A stretch of DNA of 6,820 nt, from positions 1-6,820 of the forward strand of contig SKRJ01000090.1 in assembly GCA_007118555.1 (NCBI GenBank), given 5' to 3'. The notes below the pieces were generated by a model. It saw only the letters and a program-made list of their open reading frames with translations, ran no database searches and had not been told where the DNA came from. The position numbers and the translations under genes were made by a program. The stretch is from Anaerolineae bacterium. GTDB taxonomy: Bacteria; Chloroflexota; Anaerolineae; UBA1429. Below are positions 1 to 6,129 of the stretch, piece by piece. The number at the start of each line of letters is the position of its first letter. The stretch's first letter is position 1.

Positions 1-273
1 GAGGTGATTGCCATCGGGCCGGAGGATACGGCGACATTCCGCTGCTATGCCGAGCAAGAGTCGCTACCCTTTGTGGGCATCCCCGACCCGCAGGGGCAGG
101 TACGCGAGCTGTACGGCCAGGAGGTCAAGCTCCTCAAGCTGGGACGCATGCCGGCCCAGGTGCTGGTGGACAAGGAGGGCGTGATTCGCTTTGCCCACTA
201 TGGCGAATCCATGCGCGATATCCCCAAGAACCAGGAGATCCTGGGCCTGGTCGACGAGCTGGGCCTGTCCTAG
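1..273 (+). CDS. Peroxiredoxin / redoxin-family protein, C-terminal fragment (5' end outside window)
   Basis: The reading frame is open from the first base of the window and ends at TAG 271-273, giving 90 residues. The true start lies upstream; the internal GTG at position 4 is not a credible start because the fold would be cut in half. The visible part reads like the second half of an AhpC/TSA or Bcp-type thioredoxin fold: a strand ending 'VIAIGPED', a helix, 'LPFVGIPDPQGQVRELYG', then 'GRMPAQVLVDKEGVIRFAHYG' (the cis-Pro-type loop and the DxxGxIR beta hairpin) and a closing helix. Family members reduce peroxides or act as thiol-disulfide oxidoreductases in the cytoplasm. The peroxidatic cysteine would be upstream of the window, so catalytic competence cannot be judged. 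The one visible Cys (residue 15 of the fragment) is not at an obvious active-site position. It converges on the transglycosylase gene with a 63-bp gap. A thioredoxin-like protein of another subfamily is the main alternative. Confidence 0.75.
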   Translation, partial: EVIAIGPEDTATFRCYAEQESLPFVGIPDPQGQVRELYGQEVKLLKLGRMPAQVLVDKEGVIRFAHYGESMRDIPKNQEILGLVDELGLS

Positions 274-278
274 AGCCA

Positions 279-332
279 GCGCCTCCCCAGCCGCCAGACG
301 CCTTGGAGCCCGACGGTTCGGAGGCGCCTCCG
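279..332. repeat. Inverted and direct repeats in the convergent intergenic gap
   Basis: The 63-bp gap between the two convergent stop codons contains a perfect 14-bp palindrome, CGGAGGCGCCTCCG, at 319-332. The octamer GCGCCTCC at 279-286 is repeated directly at 324-331 and is exactly complementary to GGAGGCGC at 320-327, so an 8-bp stem with a 33-nt loop is also possible. No T-tract follows on either strand, so this is not a canonical intrinsic terminator. A bidirectional stop or attenuation structure between converging genes is an inference. Confidence 0.4.
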
Positions 333-336
333 GGGC

Positions 337-2844
337 CTAGCGATAGAGCGCCTCGTAGAGGGCATAGCTCGCATAGATGATCCGCACGTAGGCCTTGGAC
401 TCGGCGATATAGATCATCTCATAAAACAGATCATGGTCCTCGATCGGCTCGCCGTGGGTGAGCCGGTTGAGGTTGCCCGGCCCCGCGTTATAGCCCACCA
501 GCGCCGCCACCCAGTCACGCTCATGCATGCGCAGCAGATTGGCCAGGTAGTAGACCCCAAAGCGCACGCTGACCTCGGGCCGGTAGAGCAGCTCGTGGCG
601 ATAGCCCGCGGTCTCGCCCAGTTGCTGGGCGATCCAGGTGCCGGTGTCGGGCATCACCTGGGTCAGCCCGGTGGCCCCGGCCCAGGAGACGGCAAAGCGG
701 TCAAAGCGGCTCTCCTGCCGCACGAGGGCCATAAAGAGCAAGGGATCCACGCCCTGCCGGTTTCCCTCGGCGCTGACCAGCGCGCCATAGGCGACCGGAT
801 GGGTCAGGCGCCGTAGCGCCGCCGGGGCTGCGGCAGCCCCGGCCGTGCGCCCCAGGGCAGCCAGGCGCTCGGCGGACTGGATCATCACCGGGTAGAGGCC
901 CCTGTCCTGGGCGCGTTGCGCCAGGGCGACCAGAGCCCACGGCTCGTCGACGACTTGCGAGTAGAGCAGGCGGTAGACGGCCACGGCATCCTGGTTCCAG
1001 CCCAGTTTCATGAGAGTATCACCCCGTTGGGCAAAGGTGCGACCGCTCAGGTCGGGCGGGCTTCCTGCCCCGGCCCACGACTGCACCCAGGCGGTGATCT
1101 CGGCCCACTGACTAGCATCCACCGCCACGGCCCCTGGATCAAAGAGTGCCTCGTCGGGCAGCCGAATCGCGCGCCCGTTCAGCAGATCCCGCGCGCGCAG
1201 GCCATAGTAGCTCTCCGGCGCGGCCGACTGGGCGGCCTGCCAGTGGGTGCGAGCGGTCTCGCCATCGCCCTGGGCCTGGGCTACCTTGCCCAACCAGGTG
1301 AGGCGCCGGGCGCGCTCCAGACTGGACGGGGAGCGCCCGAGGGCGTCCTCCAGCATCGTGCGCGCACGCTCCCAATCCTGCATGGCATAGGCCACGATGC
1401 CCTCGCGCACGCGGGCCTCGTCGGCGCGTGCATCGTTGGGGTATCCCTCATGGATGCGGCGATGGATGTCGGCGGCCACGGGCCAGTTGCGCAGCCGCTC
1501 GGCGGCGTCGGCCGCCAGCGCCAGGGCCTCGGGCGCGCGGGCATGGTCGGGATGGCGGGTGGCGAAATCGGCATAATGCGAGGTCGCGTCCTGGCCGCGG
1601 AGCAGTTGCGAGCGCGCGCGATGCATCCAGGCATCAGCGGCCAGGGCATGCTCGGGATGCTCGACGATGACGGTCGTAAACTGGGACATGGCCTGTTCGT
1701 GCTCGCGGCGGCGCTGGTGCGCCAGCCCGAGGAAATAGTGCACCCGAGGCAGATCATCGCCCCCATTGTTCAGATGCCGATGCAACACCTCGATGGCCTG
1801 CTCAAAGCGCCCCGCATGGTAGTAGATCTCGCCCCGCTGGCGATCGTTGACCACGCTGATGCCCCATTCGTCGAGCATCTGCAACGCCAGATAGGCGGCC
1901 CGGGTATCGCCCAGGTCACGCACGACGCCCTGGAGCACGGCGACGGCCTCATCCTGGCGACCGGCCTCGTGGAGGGTCTCTCCTCGACGCTGGGTGATCA
2001 GGGCCCGATAGCTGTGAATGGTGGAAAAGGACAGAATCTGCTCATAGGTAGCCAGCGCGCCTGCATAATCACCGATCGTGCGCTGCAGAGCGGCCTGCTC
2101 CTCGAGCACGGCGGCGCGACGGGAGACGGGCAGTTGCGCCCAGGGCATATCGGCCAGCACCGCCAGGGCGCTCTCCTCGCGACCCAGTGCCGTGTAGGCG
2201 GCTGCCATGCGAGGCCGCACATAGGCCTCGGCGGCCCGATTCAGCGCCAGATGGCCCCGATAGGCCTCGATCGCCTCCTCCCACCGGCCCAGGCCCTCGT
2301 GGGCCACGGCCAGCAGGCCCAACGCCTCGGCGCGGGTGGCGTCAGAGACCTCGTCCGAGAGCAGTCCATTCAGGCAGTCCAGCGCCTCGGCGTGGCGCCC
2401 CTGCTCGATATAGGCTCGCGCCAGCTCGGTGTGCGCTTGGGCGCGCTCCTGAGGGTCGGTTACGCCGAGGAGCCCTTCCAGGGCCACAATCGCCGCGTCA
2501 TAGCGGCCCTCTCGCACTGCGCCGTGGGCCTGGGATAGCTGCGCGACCGCCTCCGCCGCGGGGATTGCCGTGGGCTCGACGGTGGGTTCCGGCGTGGGTT
2601 CCGGGCTGGGCGTCACCGTCGGCGTTGGCGATGGCTCGGCCGTCGGGGTCAGAGTCGCCGTGGGCTCGGCCGTGGCGGTGGGCTGCGGCGTCATGGTGGG
2701 GAACGGCGTGGGAACCGTCGTAGGCGTCTGGAGCGAGACCACGGAGGTTGGCGCGATGAACGCGACCTCCTCCGCGGGGGCGTCACACGCCACCAGCAGC
2801 GCAAACAGTGCGACGGCGACCCAAAGCAGCCGTGATAGCCTCAT
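337..2844 (-). CDS. Lipoprotein lytic transglycosylase: Pro/Thr stalk, TPR-like helical body, C-terminal SLT domain
   Basis: This 835-residue protein should cleave the MurNAc-GlcNAc bond of peptidoglycan to give 1,6-anhydro ends, at the outer face of the membrane. The N-terminus MRLSRLL plus a hydrophobic run ending LLVAC is a lipoprotein signal with the lipidated Cys at residue 20. Residues 40-95 are a Pro/Thr/Glu stalk. Residues about 98-640 are TPR-like helical pairs, and 'ESYYGLRARDLL' is the Slt70-type YYG signature. From about 682 comes the SLT domain: 'ALVRQES' with catalytic Glu711, 'GLTQVMP' at 726-732 (Thr where Met is usual) and 'YNAGPGN' at 785-791. The frame stays open upstream to 3834, but that extension runs antisense through the DUF72 gene and lacks a signal peptide, so I start at the ATG whose complement is 2842-2844. 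The Shine-Dalgarno is poor in spacing (GGGGGGAAGG abuts the ATG). The gene is divergent from DUF72 and probably monocistronic. The domain call is firm; the exact family (Slt70-like rather than MltC/E) is inferred from architecture. Confidence 0.93.
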   Translation of the reverse strand: MRLSRLLWVAVALFALLVACDAPAEEVAFIAPTSVVSLQTPTTVPTPFPTMTPQPTATAEPTATLTPTAEPSPTPTVTPSPEPTPEPTVEPTAIPAAEAVAQLSQAHGAVREGRYDAAIVALEGLLGVTDPQERAQAHTELARAYIEQGRHAEALDCLNGLLSDEVSDATRAEALGLLAVAHEGLGRWEEAIEAYRGHLALNRAAEAYVRPRMAAAYTALGREESALAVLADMPWAQLPVSRRAAVLEEQAALQRTIGDYAGALATYEQILSFSTIHSYRALITQRRGETLHEAGRQDEAVAVLQGVVRDLGDTRAAYLALQMLDEWGISVVNDRQRGEIYYHAGRFEQAIEVLHRHLNNGGDDLPRVHYFLGLAHQRRREHEQAMSQFTTVIVEHPEHALAADAWMHRARSQLLRGQDATSHYADFATRHPDHARAPEALALAADAAERLRNWPVAADIHRRIHEGYPNDARADEARVREGIVAYAMQDWERARTMLEDALGRSPSSLERARRLTWLGKVAQAQGDGETARTHWQAAQSAAPESYYGLRARDLLNGRAIRLPDEALFDPGAVAVDASQWAEITAWVQSWAGAGSPPDLSGRTFAQRGDTLMKLGWNQDAVAVYRLLYSQVVDEPWALVALAQRAQDRGLYPVMIQSAERLAALGRTAGAAAAPAALRRLTHPVAYGALVSAEGNRQGVDPLLFMALVRQESRFDRFAVSWAGATGLTQVMPDTGTWIAQQLGETAGYRHELLYRPEVSVRFGVYYLANLLRMHERDWVAALVGYNAGPGNLNRLTHGEPIEDHDLFYEMIYIAESKAYVRIIYASYALYEALYR
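2560..2727 (-). repeat. Low-complexity Pro/Thr-coding tract (lipoprotein stalk)
   Basis: Residues 40-95 of the transglycosylase are almost entirely Pro, Thr, Glu, Ala and Val in short degenerate units such as TPTAEP and PTPEPT. At DNA level the + strand shows repeated GTGGGTTCCGG-like and CCGTGGGCTCGG-like words. It probably acts as an extended stalk that holds the catalytic domain away from the lipid anchor. Short degenerate repeats of this kind can change length by slippage, so strain length variation is expected. Confidence 0.8.
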
Positions 2845-2932
2845 CCTTCCCCCCGTGTCGCTGTCGGTGCAATCACTCGGATGCGATGCGCGATTCGTGT
2901 CCGGGCGGTCCTGCGGTGCGTTCGCGCCCTCT

Positions 2933-2960
2933 ACTATATGCCTGGCGACCCAGGCTCCAA
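2933..2960 (-). promoter_or_regulatory. Candidate sigma70-type promoter for the transglycosylase gene
   Basis: On the minus strand, TATAGT (complement of 2933-2938; five of six matches to TATAAT) lies 16 bp from TTGGAG (complement of 2955-2960; only TTG matches). This predicts a transcript start near 2926 and a leader of about 80 nt. The spacer contains the inverted repeat GCCTGG-CGAC-CCAGGC (2940-2955), which could be an operator. Promoter calls by eye in G+C-rich DNA are uncertain. Confidence 0.4.
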
Positions 2961-3025
2961 AGCGGCGAGGGATGTATCGGGTCGAATGGCCCTGGCAAAG
3001 GATGTAGCGGATACAGGTCGCCCCC

Positions 3026-3054
3026 TGGCCATGGCGCATGAGGGCGCGTATACT
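3026..3054 (+). promoter_or_regulatory. Candidate promoter for the DUF72 gene
   Basis: TGGCCA (3026-3031; four of six matches to TTGACA), a 17-bp spacer and TATACT (3049-3054; five of six matches to TATAAT) form a plausible sigma70-type promoter. The start site would be near 3061, giving a leader of about 48 nt. The sequence just downstream, GGGCATAACAGG (3055-3066), resembles the region after the patatin -10 box on the opposite strand. Confidence 0.5.
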
Positions 3055-3108
3055 GGGCATAACAGGTCTATCTTGCAAGAGCGTCGATCGGTACGAGAGG
3101 AGATAGCC

Positions 3109-3954
3109 ATGAGTCGCATCCATATCGGGACGTCGAGCTGGTCGGATTTCCAGTCCTTTTACCCCGAGGATCTGCCCTCGAACCAGCAGATCACCTACTA
3201 TGCTCAGCGCTTTACGTTGGTCGAGATCAACTCGACGTTCTACCGCCTGATGCCCACACGCAATTACGAGCTGTGGGCCGAGCGCACGCCCCCCGGGTTC
3301 GTCTTTGACGTCAAGCCGTTCCGGCAGCTCACCTTTCACGACCGGGACGAGCCTCCTACCGAGGAGACGCACGTCGCGTTCCGCCGCTCGGTGCAGCCGC
3401 TGCGCGATGCCGTTAAGCTGGGGGCGCTGCATTTCCAGTTTGCGCCCTGGGTCAAGCAGAGCGATGACAACCTGGACTATATCGTGTCGCTGCGCGAGCT
3501 TTATCCCGACGACGCCCTGTCCATCGAGTTTCGCCATCGCAGTTGGTACGACGACCCTGACGCCTACAGCGAGTTGGTGAGCGCGCTGCGGGAGGCCTCC
3601 ATCGGACTCACCGTGGTCGACGAGCCGCAGGTGGGCTCGGGCACGGTGCCCACGGTAGTGGACGTGACCGCGACCAACCTGGCCCTGGCGCGGCTGCACG
3701 GTCGCAACACCCAGACCTGGTACGGGCGCTTTGACAACGCAGCCAAGCGCTTTGACTATCTGTACAGCGAGGAGGAGCTGCGCGAGTGGGCGCCCAACGT
3801 GCAGGCCATGGCCGAGGCGGCCGAGGCCGTGCATGTGCTGTTCAACAACAACTATAACGATTATGCGCTGGAGAATGCCCGGCAGATGCGCATGATCCTG
3901 CGCGAGGAGCTGCCCGACGCCGAGATCGTTGCCGCGCCGGACGAGGACGACTGA
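3109..3954 (+). CDS. DUF72 (YecE-like) domain protein
   Basis: The 281-residue product is a full-length DUF72 protein, a TIM-barrel-like family of unknown biochemical function that is widespread in bacteria and archaea and presumed cytoplasmic. Family landmarks are in order: 'IHIGTSSWS' at 4-12, 'FYP' at 17-19, 'VEINSTFYR' at 38-46, 'W56', 'FDVKPFRQLTFH' at 66-77, 'LGALHFQFAPW' at 104-114, 'SIEFRHRSW' at 138-146, 'ARLHGRN' at 194-200 and 'VLFNNNYNDYALENA' near 243-257. There is no signal peptide or membrane segment, and the tail is acidic (PDEDD). The ATG at 3109 is chosen because GAGAGGAG (3095-3102) lies 6 nt upstream and the conserved domain starts at residue 4; the upstream open frame back to 2881 has no family similarity. 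It is divergent from the transglycosylase and converges on the patatin gene with a 15-bp gap. The family assignment is secure, but no specific function can be given. Confidence 0.93.
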   Translation: MSRIHIGTSSWSDFQSFYPEDLPSNQQITYYAQRFTLVEINSTFYRLMPTRNYELWAERTPPGFVFDVKPFRQLTFHDRDEPPTEETHVAFRRSVQPLRDAVKLGALHFQFAPWVKQSDDNLDYIVSLRELYPDDALSIEFRHRSWYDDPDAYSELVSALREASIGLTVVDEPQVGSGTVPTVVDVTATNLALARLHGRNTQTWYGRFDNAAKRFDYLYSEEELREWAPNVQAMAEAAEAVHVLFNNNYNDYALENARQMRMILREELPDAEIVAAPDEDD

Positions 3955-3969
3955 TCCGCAGCACGGAAC

Positions 3970-4899
3970 CTATGGCATCGGACGCCCGGCGCCCAGCTCC
4001 ATGGCGCGGTCAGTGATGTCGTTCAGGATCAGGCGCGCCAGTTCCTCGCCATAGGCACTGAGCACAGGGAGCGCCGAGGCATCGTCCATGGCGATGGGCT
4101 GGTGCAAATCGACCTGAAAGCGGCGGAAATCCAGATCCTGGAAAAAGGTATCGACCAGGTGCACCTGCTGGTCAGTGGCCGAGTCCATAAAAGCCCCCAG
4201 AATGCGCGGGAGCCAGTCCCAGGCCCACCAGCGATTGGCCCGGCTGACATCGTGGGCCACGGGGACGCGGCCGGTCCCCAGGCTCAGCAGAGTCGTCTCG
4301 GCGGGGTCCCACCCCAGCTGAAACAGCAGCTCGTAGGCCGCCACATAGACGGGGTTGGCGTAAGAGCCTACGCCACCATCGATGTAGCGCCCCTCGACGA
4401 TGGGAAAGTAGGTGGGCACCGCGCTCGAGGCCAGCACCGCCTTGACCAGCGACCAGTCGGCATAGTCGGGCTTGTAGGGCTTGATAAAGCGGGTGCGGTT
4501 CTCCAGCAGGTCAAAGGCGGTGATCACCACGTCGATGCGCGGTGACCGCCCCCACAGATCCCCCAGGGTGAGATCGCCCAGATGGGCCTGCAGCGCTTGC
4601 TTGAGCGGCCGCTGGGGATAGCGGTAGCGAAAGAGTGGCCACAGCCGGCTGCGGATCGTCCTGTGAAAGACCATAGGCCCCAGCCCCATGTACAGGGCGT
4701 ACATCTCGGCGCCGTTGAGCCCGGCGGCGATCCCCGCCGAAAGGACAGAGCCGGTGGAGGTGCCGGCGGCCAGATGAAAGATCTCTGGCGCCCCCTGCCC
4801 CAAATGCTCTTCGAGGATGGACAGGGCCCGGGCCACCATCACCCCCTTGATACCACCCCCGTCGATGGCGATAGCGACGTTTTGGCGAAAAGGTTTCAT
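3970..4899 (-). CDS. Patatin-like phospholipase / acyl hydrolase (CotR/COG3621-like)
   Basis: The 309-residue protein is a patatin-fold serine hydrolase expected to release fatty acids from phospholipids or other acyl esters. The Ser-Asp dyad is complete: oxyanion-hole loop 'DGGGIKG' at 13-19, nucleophile elbow 'GTSTG' at 46-50 with Ser48, and 'DGG' at 174-176 with Asp174. The conserved 'ASSAVPTYFP' lies at 157-166. There is no signal peptide, so it is probably cytosolic or peripheral to the membrane. The start at the ATG complementary to 4897-4899 is preferred because AGAGGT (complement of 4907-4912) sits 7 nt upstream and the domain begins immediately. A longer in-frame start at 5010 would add 37 residues unlike the family and would cross the putative promoter. 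The substrate cannot be read from sequence; bacterial relatives include sporulation-linked and effector-like lipases, but no secretion gene is next to it. It is divergent from the aldo/keto reductase gene. Confidence 0.92.
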   Translation of the reverse strand: MKPFRQNVAIAIDGGGIKGVMVARALSILEEHLGQGAPEIFHLAAGTSTGSVLSAGIAAGLNGAEMYALYMGLGPMVFHRTIRSRLWPLFRYRYPQRPLKQALQAHLGDLTLGDLWGRSPRIDVVITAFDLLENRTRFIKPYKPDYADWSLVKAVLASSAVPTYFPIVEGRYIDGGVGSYANPVYVAAYELLFQLGWDPAETTLLSLGTGRVPVAHDVSRANRWWAWDWLPRILGAFMDSATDQQVHLVDTFFQDLDFRRFQVDLHQPIAMDDASALPVLSAYGEELARLILNDITDRAMELGAGRPMP

Positions 4900-4962
4900 G
4901 GCATAGACCTCTGCATCTGGCGTATTGGTAACCTTGTGACGCCTCGAGCCTGTTCTGTCCCC

Positions 4963-4971
4963 AGTGTAGCA
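4963..4971 (-). promoter_or_regulatory. Extended -10 promoter candidate for the patatin gene
   Basis: Read on the minus strand, TGCTACACT is an extended -10 element (TGn followed by TACACT, four of six matches to TATAAT). No good -35 box lies 16-18 bp upstream, which fits an extended -10 promoter. The predicted start is near 4956, with a leader of about 57 nt. A 13-bp odd palindrome, TCGCCGACGGCGA at 4979-4991, covers the position of a -35 box and could be an operator. Confidence 0.45.
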
Positions 4972-5038
4972 CGTCACGTCGCCGACGGCGAGTCTCGCGC
5001 CTTGCAGCATTATGTCCCCTTATCGGCCATGAAACAGG

Positions 5039-5068
5039 TAGCCAAAGGGGCTCGAACCGTGCTATGCT
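5039..5068 (+). promoter_or_regulatory. Extended -10 promoter candidate for the aldo/keto reductase gene
   Basis: TGCTATGCT at 5060-5068 is an extended -10 element (TGn plus TATGCT, four of six matches), with TAGCCA at 5039-5044 as a loose -35 at 18-bp spacing. The start site would be near 5075, with a leader of about 60 nt. The core at 5058-5075 matches the patatin promoter core on the other strand at 14 of 18 positions. Confidence 0.45.
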
Positions 5069-5134
5069 AGAGACACGATCGCACAGCGGGGTCGCCGGGC
5101 ACGAGGAGTGCGGCCGCGCAAGAGAGGAGGACCC

Positions 5135-6028
5135 ATGACCGTATCACGCATCACCATGGCCCAGGATGGGCCCGAGTTTTCCCGCATCATTCAAGGCCTG
5201 GCGAGCTCGATGCGCTGGGGCAAGAGCCCGCAGGAGTTGCTGGAGCATCTGATGGCAGGCCTCGAGCTGGGAGTGACGACCCTGGACATTGCGGCGGCCT
5301 ATGGCGACGGCCAGGCCGAGATCCTGCTGGGGAAGGCGCTGGCGCTGGACCGCACGGCCCGAGAGCGGTTCGAGATCGTGACCAAGTGCAGCATCGGCAC
5401 CTGGGACACGTCTCTCTATCACTATGACACCTCCCGGGAGCACATCGAGTGGTCGGTGGACCAGTCCCTGACCAAGCTGCAGACCGATCATGTCGACCTA
5501 CTGCTGATCCACCGCCCCGACCCACTCATGAACGCCGACGAGGTGGCCGAGGCGTTCCATGCGCTGCGGCAGTCAGGCAAGGTGCTCCACTTTGGGGTGT
5601 CCAACCACAACCCCTCCCAGTTCGAGCTCTTGGCCTCACGGCTCGATATGCCGCTGGTGACCAACCAGGTCCAGTTCTCGGTCATGTATATGGACACCTA
5701 TTTCGACGGCACCCTGGACATGTGCCAGCAGCGGCGCATCTCGCCCATGGTCTGGGGGCCCCTCGGCGGGGGCAAGCTATTCCGCGAAGAATCGGAGCGG
5801 GCCGATCGCCTGCGCAGCGAGATGGAGAGCATCGGGCAGGAGCACGAAGCGTCGATCGATCAGGTGGCCCTGGCGTGGCTGCTCAAGCACCCGGCCCGGC
5901 TGGTCCCGATCCTGGGCACGGGCAAAAGCGAGCGCGTCAAGAGCGCCACGCAGGCCGAGGGCATCGAACTCTCCCGGGAGCAGTGGTTCCGGCTATGGGT
6001 GACCTCGACGGGCGAGCGGCTGCCCTGA
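5135..6028 (+). CDS. ydhF: Aldo/keto reductase, YdhF-like
   Basis: The 297-residue NAD(P)H-dependent oxidoreductase has the (beta/alpha)8 aldo/keto reductase fold, should be cytoplasmic and should reduce carbonyl compounds. All four catalytic positions are present: Asp51 and Tyr56 in 'TLDIAAAYGDGQAE', Lys84 in 'EIVTKC', and His126 in 'DLLLIHRPDPLM'. Further family blocks are 'GKVLHFGVSNHNPSQFELL', 'TNQVQFSVM', 'PLGGGKLF' and 'VPILGTGKSERVKSA', the last binding the cofactor phosphate end. From memory the similarity to E. coli YdhF is strong from the N-terminus ('RIT-A--GPEFSRI') to the end ('QQWFR'-like 'EQWFRLW'). The start at 5135 follows AGAGAGGAGG (5121-5130) by 4 nt; an upstream GTG at 5108 has no spaced ribosome-binding site, and the ATG at 5156 would drop conserved residues. 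The physiological substrate is not known for YdhF, and the neighbours do not suggest one. Confidence 0.94.
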   Translation: MTVSRITMAQDGPEFSRIIQGLASSMRWGKSPQELLEHLMAGLELGVTTLDIAAAYGDGQAEILLGKALALDRTARERFEIVTKCSIGTWDTSLYHYDTSREHIEWSVDQSLTKLQTDHVDLLLIHRPDPLMNADEVAEAFHALRQSGKVLHFGVSNHNPSQFELLASRLDMPLVTNQVQFSVMYMDTYFDGTLDMCQQRRISPMVWGPLGGGKLFREESERADRLRSEMESIGQEHEASIDQVALAWLLKHPARLVPILGTGKSERVKSATQAEGIELSREQWFRLWVTSTGERLP

Positions 6029-6065
6029 GAGCAAAGGGCGCCCAGCCAAAAGCGACCTATCGAGC

Positions 6066-6094
6066 TTGCTCATTATGGTGAGTCGTTATAGAAT
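6066..6094 (+). promoter_or_regulatory. Candidate promoter for the radical SAM gene
   Basis: TTGCTC (6066-6071), a 17-bp spacer and TAGAAT (6089-6094; five of six matches to TATAAT) lie in the 101-bp gap after the aldo/keto reductase gene. The start would be near 6101, about 29 nt before the ATG. This local A+T-richer patch stands out from its surroundings and argues that the radical SAM gene need not depend on read-through from the gene before it. Confidence 0.45.
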
Positions 6095-6129
6095 GAGGCA
6101 CGACGGTGATGGGACTGAGGAGGCGTCCT

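Noticed and set aside
916..2538. 540-codon open frame on the + strand inside the transglycosylase gene
   Set aside because: Composition is rich in Gly, Pro, Arg and His without any domain; it is the antisense shadow expected from G+C-biased third positions over a well-supported gene.
2971..3030. Period-30 tandem repeat starting GATGTATCGG / GATGTAGCGG upstream of DUF72
   Set aside because: Only the first ten bases match well (9 of 10); the remainder is close to random, so it is not a convincing repeat.
2845..3834. 330-codon upstream extension of the transglycosylase frame, antisense to the DUF72 gene
   Set aside because: It mirrors DUF72 coding sequence, has no family similarity, and a clear lipoprotein signal with its own ATG begins at 2844.
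4900..5010. 37-residue N-terminal extension of the patatin protein
   Set aside because: No ribosome-binding site, not seen in the family, and it would cover the promoter and operator-like palindrome.
5041..5062. GGTTCGAGCCCC-like T-arm on the minus strand, suggesting a tRNA
   Set aside because: The T-stem does not pair properly and no acceptor, D-arm or anticodon arm can be laid out around it.
6036..6043. GGGCGCCC palindrome after the aldo/keto reductase stop as a terminator
   Set aside because: Stem has no loop and no T-tract; too short to support a terminator call.
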